Notes under the pieces: model-generated
What the model saw: the letters and a program-made list of their open reading frames with translations, nothing else
Databases searched by the model: none
What the model was told of the DNA's origin: nothing
Shown here: one piece after another, positions 20,213 through 29,241 of the stretch
Position numbering within the stretch: position 1 is the stretch's first letter
How the letters are laid out: each line of letters begins with the position of its first letter
From: Pseudomonadota bacterium
Lineage (GTDB): Bacteria > Desulfobacterota > Binatia > Binatales > Binataceae
NCBI GenBank assembly: GCA_021323945.1
Contig: JAJPKA010000017.1
Coordinates: 219,990 to 283,989, forward strand
Direction: 5' to 3'
Length of the DNA stretch: 64,000 nucleotides
Made by a program: the position numbers and the translations under genes

Positions 20213-21052
20213 GTGATGAAACAGATTGACGTCTGCCTCACTTTCGACTTTGACGCGTTTTCAGTGTGGATCGGCACTTTCCACGCCCGTTCACTCAGCG
20301 CGCTATCGCGCGGTGAATTTGGTAATGTCGGCGCGAATCGGCTGTTGGCCTTACTCGCTGATTGGGGCGTGCGATCGACCTGGTTCATTCCCGGGCATAC
20401 CGCTGACGCATTTCCGGGAACTGTGCAGAAGATTGCGCAGGCTGGCCACGAAATCGCTCATCACGGCTATTTTCACGAGCGGGCGAAAGGTGCCGAAGAT
20501 GAACGCCGCGACTTCGACCGTGCGTCGGCAGTTCTTGAACGAATTACAGGCCGGCGCCCGGTAGGCTATCGGTCGCCTGCGGCAGGACTTAGCGCGAATA
20601 TTCTGAACTGCCTGCTTGAGCGGAATTTTCTTTATGACAGCAGCTTGATGGGACATGATTTCTCGCCGTATTACTGCCGCGTCGGCGATCAAGCCCCGAG
20701 CGATGGGCCATTTCAATGGGGCCGTCCCACTTCGCTGGTTGAACTGCCGTTTACCTGGGGTCTCGATGATTTCCCAGTCTTTGAACACGTGTGGACCCGT
20801 AACGGAGTTAATCCCGGACTTGCTGCTCCTTCCCAGGTCTATGAAATCTGGGTGGGGGACTTTGACTATCTGTACAATCGACTCGGCCAGGGCACCTTCA
20901 TCCTCACCATGCATCCCCAGGTCATCGGTCGAGGCCATCGGCTATTAATGCTCGAGCGACTCGTGCAACACATGCGCGAACACGAAGGCGTAACCTTCAA
21001 AACCATGGCGGAAGTTGCCGAGGAATTTCGCCGGATGCATCCGATTCCATGA
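20213..21052 (+). CDS. polysaccharide deacetylase-family protein (NodB/PuuE-like)
   Basis: VCLTFDFDAFSVW, STWFIPGHTADAFP, GHEIAHHGYFHE, GYRSPAAGLS. Confidence 0.87.
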   Translation: MMKQIDVCLTFDFDAFSVWIGTFHARSLSALSRGEFGNVGANRLLALLADWGVRSTWFIPGHTADAFPGTVQKIAQAGHEIAHHGYFHERAKGAEDERRDFDRASAVLERITGRRPVGYRSPAAGLSANILNCLLERNFLYDSSLMGHDFSPYYCRVGDQAPSDGPFQWGRPTSLVELPFTWGLDDFPVFEHVWTRNGVNPGLAAPSQVYEIWVGDFDYLYNRLGQGTFILTMHPQVIGRGHRLLMLERLVQHMREHEGVTFKTMAEVAEEFRRMHPIP

Positions 21053-21116
21053 GCCCGCGGGCGGCCTTTCGTATCTGGATGAAAAGTGCAGTTGCGCAAC
21101 TGTCGGGGCCAGGCGC

Positions 21117-21470
21117 CTATCGCAGTGTATCGAGACGCAGGCTGAGCTTCTGCCCGAGCCAGAGAGCGTTTTCGGCGTGATCCTGGTAGGCATTACCAGT
21201 CTCCGGATGCACCAGGATATTGAGCCCGCGCCGATTGAGCATCAGCCACGGGACGACGCGGGCGAATTCATCGGGCCCGAATTTAACCTGATACATGGAC
21301 TGGGGATGGGGACCGACCGGTTCGTCGCGCCATCTTCCCATAATTACATGGAAGCCGCGCTCGAGCGCCTCGCGCAAGCGCGCGGCGATTTCTCGTGTCT
21401 CCGGGTCGTAATAGACGTGCGCGTGGTAACCCTGAATCGTCGCGGCATCGACAAATTCGCTGGCGGCCAT
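21117..21470 (-). CDS. DOPA 4,5-dioxygenase-family protein
   Basis: GYHAHVYYDPETREIAARLRE, VGPHPQSMYQVKF, RRGLNILVHPETGNAYQDHAENALWLG. Start chosen at the ATG at 21468-21470, preceded by GAGGAG on the minus strand. Confidence 0.83.
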   Translation of the reverse strand: MAASEFVDAATIQGYHAHVYYDPETREIAARLREALERGFHVIMGRWRDEPVGPHPQSMYQVKFGPDEFARVVPWLMLNRRGLNILVHPETGNAYQDHAENALWLGQKLSLRLDTLR

Positions 21471-21597
21471 AACCAGAGTCTCCTCGTGTAGCAGGCGTTT
21501 GATGCTGGTTGACTCCCATAACACGACACTAAACAAGGCGAGAGCACAGGGAGTCATCTGACCCCTGTGCTCTCCCAAACCCTCGCCCCGCTTTCGC

Positions 21598-22707
21598 CTA
21601 CATCAGTCCGTAGAGCCTGGCGGCAGTATCATGGACGATTTTGCGCCGTTCGATTTCGGGCAGGTGGCCAAACCGTTTGGCTACTATCTCCTGCGAGCGC
21701 GGGAAGGTTGCCGCGGTGTGGGGATAGTCAGACGACCACATGATGTTGTCCGGACCGTAGCGATGGAGTGAGTCGACGAACACCGGATCCGAAATGAACG
21801 TCGCATAAACCTGGCGCTTGATGTATTCACTGGCGCGAATCGGGAGCTTCATACCTCCGACCGCTCCGAGTCGATTCTGGACGGTATCGAGGCGATACAT
21901 GAAATACGGCATCCAGCCAACGTCATTCTCGGCGGAGACTATTTTCAGGCGCGGAAATTTCTCCAGTACACCACCATAGACCAGCACTGAAATGGAACGT
22001 TCTATCTGATGGTGCAAGTTGGCCAACGACAGGAGGAAATTGCTTTGGCGTTGGTCTGCGCCAGTCCCGCCTCGGGCGGTGAGGATATGGAGGGAAAGCG
22101 GCATGTTCAGGTCCTGAGCTGCCGCCCAGAACGGCTCGTAATCGGGATGGCTGTAAGGGCGCTCATTGGGCGGCTCGGCCCAAATCATGGCCCCACGCAT
22201 CCCTTTTTTCGCGATTCTTTCCAGCTCTTCAACTGCCGCAGGTATATCCTCGAGCGTAATGAGGCCCAAGGGGATGAGCCGATTGAAATCATAGCTGCAG
22301 TATTCGCACGCCCAGTCGTTAAAAGCTCGAAAGAGTGCAGCGCGAAGTTCCGCGTCATCCAGACCAAAGAGTGGCATCCCCATCGAGGTGTAGATCACCT
22401 CGGCTTGCACCCCGTCCCGGTCTTGATCAGCGATTCGATAAGCCGCATCCCAGACGCTCTTGGGTGCCTGGTCGAATCCCTTTTTGTTGTGTTCCGGCAA
22501 TTCGTTCGAAGGCACCCCTGCACCAAAGAACCCCGCAACGGCCATCGGGGTGATATTCTCGCAGACAAAAAATTCGCCCTCACGCCCGCCGAGGCCCTTT
22601 ACCGTGCGTGGAGCACGGTCGCGGAATTTTCGATCTACTCGTTCAGCCCACATGGTGGGCGGTTCGACGAAATGAGAATCCGCCGAGATGAGCCGAAACT
22701 CTGCCAT
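21598..22707 (-). CDS. amidohydrolase-2 family metal-dependent hydrolase
   Basis: ISADSHFVEPPTMW, VSAENDVGWMPYFMYRLD, IMWSSDYPHTAATFPRSQE. Confidence 0.88.
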   Translation of the reverse strand: MAEFRLISADSHFVEPPTMWAERVDRKFRDRAPRTVKGLGGREGEFFVCENITPMAVAGFFGAGVPSNELPEHNKKGFDQAPKSVWDAAYRIADQDRDGVQAEVIYTSMGMPLFGLDDAELRAALFRAFNDWACEYCSYDFNRLIPLGLITLEDIPAAVEELERIAKKGMRGAMIWAEPPNERPYSHPDYEPFWAAAQDLNMPLSLHILTARGGTGADQRQSNFLLSLANLHHQIERSISVLVYGGVLEKFPRLKIVSAENDVGWMPYFMYRLDTVQNRLGAVGGMKLPIRASEYIKRQVYATFISDPVFVDSLHRYGPDNIMWSSDYPHTAATFPRSQEIVAKRFGHLPEIERRKIVHDTAARLYGLM

Positions 22708-23191
22708 AGAAAGCCTCCTTGGAGGTTCACGCCAGGCCTGGCGGCCTCAGTCGTGACAGTTAAATTGCGCAGTTGACCTCATTAATTAGCGCCTAATCGT
22801 TGGGGCTGCAAACCAAAATCCTTCACGATCGCGCTGAAAAGCAAAATGGACCGCTGACCCTCAATCCAGCAGTCGCTCCACAGCCGCGCCAATCACAACC
22901 GGCAATCTGCAGTCCCGCTTGACCATGATTCCTCTGCTGAGATTCCAGGCACAGCACCCGGATTATTCCGACCGAAGACATGCAATCTCTAAACGGTGCT
23001 GATTCAGAAATTCCGAGTCGGGCTTTGCGGATCCTCCGTGGCGACAAAAGCGGTCGGGCGATGATGTAAAGATGCCTTCTTGGGCAGACCAAAGAACTTT
23101 ACTTACCTGCAACAAGCATTTGGGCCATCAACCGCGCGTGCGCAATGGCGAAACTTGTTCGTCTCGCCCAACTCCCCGATATTATGTAGGA

Positions 23192-23641
23192 ATGAGCCGA
23201 AGCTCCGATACCAGTGCCTTTCCGTGGCGCCCGCTGGTGCTGGGGCCGCTGACGCTTACCCTATTCGGCCTCGCCATGTACTTTTACGACAGGCTGCAGC
23301 CGGAACTCGCACTGACACTCCTCGGATGCGCGTTTGCCGTACCGATGGTGTGGATCGTGTTAGCCGCACGCGACGCCGAAAATACCGAATCGCCTGTACG
23401 TCAGTTGGTTCCGAGGCTAACTATCGTGTTGGTTTTGGGCTCGGCTTTTCTGGCCTTCACGATGAAGGACAAGTATCCGCGCATACCGCTCATCGAAGGC
23501 GCGTTTATCATTTTTTATCTAGCCGCGGGCATACTAACCTTGAAGATTTTCAGCTCTAAACCGCGCGGCCCGAACTTACGGGCTGTGGGCGGCCGCAATC
23601 AGGGGCGCCATCCAGCGCGGCGAACACCGCGAGCAAGGTAA
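23192..23641 (+). CDS. small multi-pass membrane protein, unknown function
   Basis: Start moved to the in-frame ATG at 23192; about four hydrophobic helices. Confidence 0.55.
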   Translation: MSRSSDTSAFPWRPLVLGPLTLTLFGLAMYFYDRLQPELALTLLGCAFAVPMVWIVLAARDAENTESPVRQLVPRLTIVLVLGSAFLAFTMKDKYPRIPLIEGAFIIFYLAAGILTLKIFSSKPRGPNLRAVGGRNQGRHPARRTPRAR

Positions 23642-24411
23642 AAGGTGAAAACAATCAAAATTCAAGGAAACCGTGCATTGCTTGAGTAGCGAGCACGCTA
23701 TTTGACCCGACCCGATACTGATAACAACTCGTGCTGTGAAAGTGCAGCTGTCAGGCGCCGGCAATTGACTGCAGTAGTCACAAAAGGGCGACAGAAGATC
23801 GATCGAGCTTCGCCACTGCGTCGCAATCTGTCGCCGGGGCCCTGTCGAAAAGGGAAGTTCATTGCCGCAGGCCCGGCCCTTGGCTACATCACCGAACCAT
23901 TTCTTTGGCGGGCGATAGACGCGTCTTTAGGATCAATTAAGTGGCTTAGGGAACCACTGGTCATCTATCTGGGTCTCGGCCTTGCGCATCAATCCTCGAA
24001 GGCTGACACCTTGGCAGCAAAAGGGTCGTTACCCATAACGATGCCATCGCCAGGCGTGTCGCTCCGGTCATTGTTGATTGCCCGGGGGCTGACCCAATGC
24101 CCTGATGCGCCAGAGCTTTTTTCAGAGTGAATTTGCTGGGGCTGTGATTCCTGGGCGCGCTCCGAGCTCATGTGTGACATTGAAAGGCTTAAATGGTAAG
24201 CACAAGCCTGCCTAAAGTGTTCTCGTTTCGTCCTTTTGCTGTTGATCTGTCCGAATGCCGCCACGAGCCGTTTCAGAATTCGTCGACCGAGAGGTTTTTT
24301 CGCGCCCCCCGTCTAGCAGTGGCGAGAATTCAAGATCTCTCTTTCGAATAATTCGGTCGACTGAATCGTCACTACAAGTGAGAGCAACGGTTCTCAAGCC
24401 CACAATCCAAG

Positions 24412-24516
24412 TCCGGCTGTAAGCTCCTCCCTGCGGCCGGATGGCTGTCCGATGCCAGACGGACGGCACCACGGGCGGGTGTGTGTGGGAGCCTCCCCCC
24501 TTCCAGCACACCCGCC
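24412..24516. other. cluster of three consecutive inverted repeats (possible structured RNA or cis-regulatory element)
   Basis: TCCGGC(24412-24417)/GCCGGA(24436-24441); GCTGTCCG(24444-24451)/CGGACGGC(24460-24467); GGCGGGTGTG(24474-24483)/CACACCCGCC(24507-24516). Confidence 0.5.
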
Positions 24517-24773
24517 TTTCCTTCCATTCGGGATTGGAATATTGGTCATTGCGCCCAAAGTTCGTCAAGCCGACGGCAGGGATTCGAAGAGGGCATTTTC
24601 CCTAGGTTGTCTTAATTCAGAATCTTGATCTTCTCTTCTTTTTGGCAAATTTAGCTAGTTGACGCGGCGATTCGCGCAATTACGATAGCTGGCGCCAGCT
24701 TTTGCTACGTCAGTTCCGGCCGAGAGACCCATCATGGCGATCGGCGGTTCCACGCACGTTGGGAGGAAAACAG

Positions 24774-25862
24774 ATGAGAACTGGAAGGGTCCTTTCGATC
24801 ATCGCTACAACCGCGGCAATGCTGTTCTACATCGCTACTGCTCAGGCGCAGGCGTGTACTCCGACCGGCTTTTACCGCGATGGGGTTAACATGACCGCGG
24901 CGGTAATCGCGAGCGGAGACATATCCGGTGGAATTATCGATGCGACTGGCTGCAACATCGGCATCTACTATGGGCCGGGGACCAGCGGCACTGTTGACGG
25001 CGTCACAGTAAGGAACGCGAACTACTTCGGCATTCTCGTCGCCGGTGACATCGAGAACGCCGGCGGCAGCTTCAGCAATCCCGGCGCGACCTCGGTTGAT
25101 ATCACCAACAGTACCATCTCGAAGATCGGCGAGAATCCGTTCAACGGCGATCAGCACGGAGTATCAATCTACTACCATGCGTTTGCTCCAGGCTCGAGCG
25201 CGACAGGTGCGGTATCGGGCAATATGATTTCCGCTTATCAGAAAGGCGGAATTGTCGTGAACGGCCCCGGATCAGCCGTCTCGGTCAGCGGCAACACCGT
25301 GAGAGGAAACGGTCCGGTGGATTACATTGCACAGAATGGGATCCAGATAGGTTATGGTGCGACCGGTCAAGTGATGCGCAACGAGGTTACGGGCAACTCC
25401 TATACCGGCCCCGGACTCGCGTCATCTGCCGGCATTCTGATCTTCGGAGGTTGCCAAGAGTATTTCGGCAATTTCCCACTTACCACCGGTGTGCAGGTTG
25501 TGAAGAATATCGTGGGCAGCTCCACACCTGACGACGGCAATGATATGGGCGTCGCGTTGGCCAACTATGACCCGACGTGCTCTACCAAGCCGATGACACC
25601 GACTAATAACAAGGTGATCAACAACACCATCACCAACGACGAAGTGACTAATACTAGCGGCAACGGCGCTCCGAACGAAGGCTACCAAGCCGGAGTTTAC
25701 GACAGCGGCGTGAACGACAAGATCATCAACAACGACATCTCAGGGGTCGGCTACAGCACGCCTCCGGGCTCGTGCGCTGTCGTGACCAACGGAACGGAGA
25801 CCTGTTCGATCGATACCAATTCCAGCACTGCCGCCAAGGTGCACGCTAATTCAGTTCCTTAA
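24774..25862 (+). CDS. secreted right-handed parallel beta-helix repeat protein
   Basis: ATG at 24774 after GGGAGGAAAA; signal MRTGRVLSIIATTAAMLFYIATAQAQA; recurring N/G/V-rich turns such as ISGNTVRGNG, NKVINNTITND, DKIINNDISG. Confidence 0.75.
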   Translation: MRTGRVLSIIATTAAMLFYIATAQAQACTPTGFYRDGVNMTAAVIASGDISGGIIDATGCNIGIYYGPGTSGTVDGVTVRNANYFGILVAGDIENAGGSFSNPGATSVDITNSTISKIGENPFNGDQHGVSIYYHAFAPGSSATGAVSGNMISAYQKGGIVVNGPGSAVSVSGNTVRGNGPVDYIAQNGIQIGYGATGQVMRNEVTGNSYTGPGLASSAGILIFGGCQEYFGNFPLTTGVQVVKNIVGSSTPDDGNDMGVALANYDPTCSTKPMTPTNNKVINNTITNDEVTNTSGNGAPNEGYQAGVYDSGVNDKIINNDISGVGYSTPPGSCAVVTNGTETCSIDTNSSTAAKVHANSVP

Positions 25863-26138
25863 ACCGGTTCGGGTTGACCAATACGGTCTCGGGCCGCGCC
25901 CTTCGGCGTGGCCCGCACCCTTGACGATCTAAACTCGCAAAACGTAGTTCCGGTTCCAGCTAGGTTCATCAGCCAGCGCAGCGCCTGCTAGATCGCCATC
26001 ACTTACAACACCGAACGAGGTGATCCGTGCGTGGAGACCAAGGGGCCAGCCGATTGGGCTGTTGACAATCGGTTCAATAGCCAGGCTCATTGTTTGACAG
26101 TGACGAACTGGCCTTTATAGTGTTCGGCGAGAGTTGAT

Positions 26139-26777
26139 ATGGAACGGCAAGCGCGGCGTCAGCAGGTCCTGCAACACGCCAAACGGATTTTCGCCAGAAA
26201 AGGTTACCATCGTACCAATATCTCCGACATTGTTGCACGGGCCCGCATAGCCCGTGGCACGTTTTATCTTTACTTCGAAAACAAGAAAGAGCTGTTCGAG
26301 GAATTACTGGAGCAGGTACTGGGTGAACTGAGACTGCGAATTCGACGCTTGCGAATTGGACCTGAAGAGCCTGAGCCGGTGGAGCAACTGCGTGACAATC
26401 TCAGGCGTGTGCTCAGCTTTCTCATTACGGAATGGGAGCTAACGGACATTTTGCTCAACCATTCCACCGGATTCGACCCAGAGCTTGATAGCAGGATTCG
26501 GGAATTCTACGAACGGGTCGCTGACCAAATCCAGCGTTCCTTGGACCTCGGGATTCAGATGGGGCTGGTTCGTGAGTGCGATACCAGGGCGGTCGCTTAT
26601 TGTATCCTCGGCGGTATCAAGGAGGTCGTGGGACAAGCGTCGCGTCATCGGCGTCGAGAGATCGGCCGGCTAGCGGAGGAAATCCTTGATTTCGGTCTGC
26701 GCGGCGTCGCTCGTCCTGACTTGCTCGCCGGTCTCCATCGTACTGAGGCCGTCGCGGCCGGGGCTTCCGCAAAGTAG
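26139..26777 (+). CDS. TetR/AcrR-family transcriptional regulator
   Basis: RQQVLQHAKRIFARKGYHRTNISDIVARARIARGTFYLYFENKKELFEELL. Confidence 0.93.
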   Translation: MERQARRQQVLQHAKRIFARKGYHRTNISDIVARARIARGTFYLYFENKKELFEELLEQVLGELRLRIRRLRIGPEEPEPVEQLRDNLRRVLSFLITEWELTDILLNHSTGFDPELDSRIREFYERVADQIQRSLDLGIQMGLVRECDTRAVAYCILGGIKEVVGQASRHRRREIGRLAEEILDFGLRGVARPDLLAGLHRTEAVAAGASAK

Positions 26778-26783
26778 ACTGAC

Positions 26784-27614
26784 ATGTCAGTATCGCGAGT
26801 GCCAAAGGGGCGTGGCGCGTCAGCCCGGCGGCTTTCCGGCCGATCGAAACCGCAGCGGGCGGGTGCCACGCTACAGCAGGTCAAGGGCTTCGCCTTTTAC
26901 GACGTTGATGGCACATTGGTCGATTTGAACCTACTGCATGCGACGATGTTTGTGCTGGCAAACTTGAGCGAATGGAGCGGGCGGCTCCGATATGCACTAA
27001 GCTTTGCCGCGCGCTTACCCCGGCTTTACTTGGCTGAACGAAATGATCGGCGCGTGCTCAACGAGGCGCTCTTCGAGTGTTTCAAGGGTATCTCGCGCGA
27101 TCGTCTGCGAGCTCTCGGGGAAGAATTTTGCGACCGAATTTTGCTGTCGCATCTCTATCCGCACGCTAGAGACCTGATTGAAGCCAATCGCGCGGCTGGT
27201 TTCGAACCGGTGCTGGTGACCGGCTCGCCCGATTTCATTATTGAGCCGCTGGCCCAACGGCTCAAGATTGAGGACTTTGCAGCCAATCGTCTCGTGTTCA
27301 GCGGAGGTTTGGCGACGGGTCGTCTGCATCCACCAGTTATGGCCGGCGAAGACAAAGCTCAGTGGTGTGAAACTTATGCGAGCTCTCGCGGCTTTTCTCT
27401 CGATTCGTGCTGGGGCTACGCCGACTCCTATTACGATCTGCCCTTTTTAGCAGCGATGGGGCATGCGGTCGCGGTTAATCCGGACCGGCGACTCGCAGCC
27501 GCAGCGCGCGCTCGGCACTGGCCCGTTATGTGGTTTGCGAAGACGCTGGCCGCTGCTAATCGCCCGGCAACGTTCCAGCTGGGGGATGGGAGGAGACTGA
27601 ATGGCGCGTCCTGA
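26784..27614 (+). CDS. HAD-IB-family hydrolase (SerB-like phosphatase)
   Basis: FAFYDVDGTLVDLN, PVLVTGSPDFIIEPLAQRL, CWGYADSYYDLPFLAAMGHAVAVNPDRRL. Confidence 0.88.
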   Translation: MSVSRVPKGRGASARRLSGRSKPQRAGATLQQVKGFAFYDVDGTLVDLNLLHATMFVLANLSEWSGRLRYALSFAARLPRLYLAERNDRRVLNEALFECFKGISRDRLRALGEEFCDRILLSHLYPHARDLIEANRAAGFEPVLVTGSPDFIIEPLAQRLKIEDFAANRLVFSGGLATGRLHPPVMAGEDKAQWCETYASSRGFSLDSCWGYADSYYDLPFLAAMGHAVAVNPDRRLAAAARARHWPVMWFAKTLAAANRPATFQLGDGRRLNGAS

Positions 27615-29241
27615 AGCGCGGCTCGGTGAACTCAAACTGCCGGAACTACGCTATGACCTCGAAGCGCGGCGGGAACTGGTCGTGACCCTCAACCGTCGCT
27701 CGCAACCGCGGCTCATTCCGTATGGCGAGGATTTTTTGGTCGAAAAACTGCCCGCGGGTACGCGAGTAATCTACCCGCCACCCCCGCTCGAGGCCTTGCC
27801 CGACCCCGACATGGCGATTCGGTACGCGCTGCTGCGCCCGCTGAATGCTGACCCGCTGTTTGCGCAGTTGAACCCCAATCTGCGAGTAACGATTGCAATC
27901 GACGATATCAGCTTGCCATTGCCGCCGATGCGCCGCCCCGATATACGCGAGCGACTGCTGAACGCAGTGTTGCAGACACTGGCAGATTATGGGGTTGACG
28001 ACGTTCACCTGATTATTGCCACTTCACTGCACCGGCGCATGACCGAGAGCGAGATCCGCAGGATGGTGGGTGAGCGTGCGTTCAAGCAATTCTGGCCCGA
28101 GCGGCTGTACAACTTTGATGCGGAGAACCGCAGTGAGCTGGTGATGCTCGGGAAGACCGAGATGGGGGAAGAAGTCTGGTTATCTCGCCGTGCGGCCGAA
28201 TCCGACCTTTTGATTTACCTCAACATCAATCTGGTTCCCATGGATGGTGGACACAAGTCGGTCGCAGTTGGACTGGCTCCCTACCAAAGCCTGCGTCACC
28301 ACCATAATCCGTCCACGCTACGCCGCTCTCATTCCTACATGGATCCGCGCAACTCGGCCCTGCATCATTCGGCCGATCGCATTGGCAGGTTGATTAACCG
28401 ACAGTTGAACGTGTTTTCCATCGAAACCGCAATCAACACCCGGATGTACGGGCCGATGCTCGACTTCCTGCACAAGAATGAAGACCGCTTCACTGACTGG
28501 GATCGATGGCGGCTCAAGGGCTTCCGCTGGACGGTCGGCGCAATGTCCCGCGAATTACGCCGCGAGGCGCTTTATCGATATGCGGCACCCTATGGAATGA
28601 CGGGGGTATGGGCAGGTGAAACTGAAACTGTCCATCAGCACGCCCTGGCTCGTGTCTTTCAGCAATACGCAGTGCCAGTCAAAGGACAGTCGGACATCTT
28701 GATTGTGGGCGTCCCCTACATCTGTCCGTACAACGTTAATTCGATCATGAATCCGGTGCTGGTGCAGTGCACGGGACTTGGCTACCTGTTCAACATGTTC
28801 CGCAACAAACCTCTGGTGAAGCCCGGTGGCACGATGATTATCTGCCACCCACTACGCGATGAGTTTCATCCCGAGCATCATCCGAGCTACATCGAATTCT
28901 TCCATCGCTGTCTAAGTGAAACGACCGACTCACTCGAGCTCGAGAAGAGGTTTGAGGCCGAATTCGCACGCAATCCCACCTACATCCACATGTACCGCTA
29001 CGGTCATGCCTACCATGGGGTCCATCCGTTCTACATGTGGTATTGGGGCGAGCCCGGGCGGCAACATTGCGCCCGAGTGATCGCTGCGGGTTGCGAAGAG
29101 CCCGAGGTTGCCAAGCGGCTCGGTTGGGAGGCAGCGGATACGTTGGACGAGGCCATTGCGATGGCAGCCTCGCCCTATGGACGTTCGGCCACAATAACTT
29201 ATCTCCATTTACCGCCTTTGGTCATCGCCGATGTCGAATGA
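27601..29241 (+). CDS. DUF2088/LarA-like (lactate racemase superfamily) protein, 546 aa
   Basis: VTIAIDDISLPLPPM, HLIIATSLHRRMTESEIRRMVGERAF, MDGGHKSVAVGLAPYQSLRHHHN; overlaps the HAD gene by 14 bp. Confidence 0.78.
   Translation: MARPEARLGELKLPELRYDLEARRELVVTLNRRSQPRLIPYGEDFLVEKLPAGTRVIYPPPPLEALPDPDMAIRYALLRPLNADPLFAQLNPNLRVTIAIDDISLPLPPMRRPDIRERLLNAVLQTLADYGVDDVHLIIATSLHRRMTESEIRRMVGERAFKQFWPERLYNFDAENRSELVMLGKTEMGEEVWLSRRAAESDLLIYLNINLVPMDGGHKSVAVGLAPYQSLRHHHNPSTLRRSHSYMDPRNSALHHSADRIGRLINRQLNVFSIETAINTRMYGPMLDFLHKNEDRFTDWDRWRLKGFRWTVGAMSRELRREALYRYAAPYGMTGVWAGETETVHQHALARVFQQYAVPVKGQSDILIVGVPYICPYNVNSIMNPVLVQCTGLGYLFNMFRNKPLVKPGGTMIICHPLRDEFHPEHHPSYIEFFHRCLSETTDSLELEKRFEAEFARNPTYIHMYRYGHAYHGVHPFYMWYWGEPGRQHCARVIAAGCEEPEVAKRLGWEAADTLDEAIAMAASPYGRSATITYLHLPPLVIADVE

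Noticed and set aside
23702-24130. ORF of 142 aa in the long intergenic region
   Set aside because: No recognisable motif, poor composition and weak start context; treated as non-coding.
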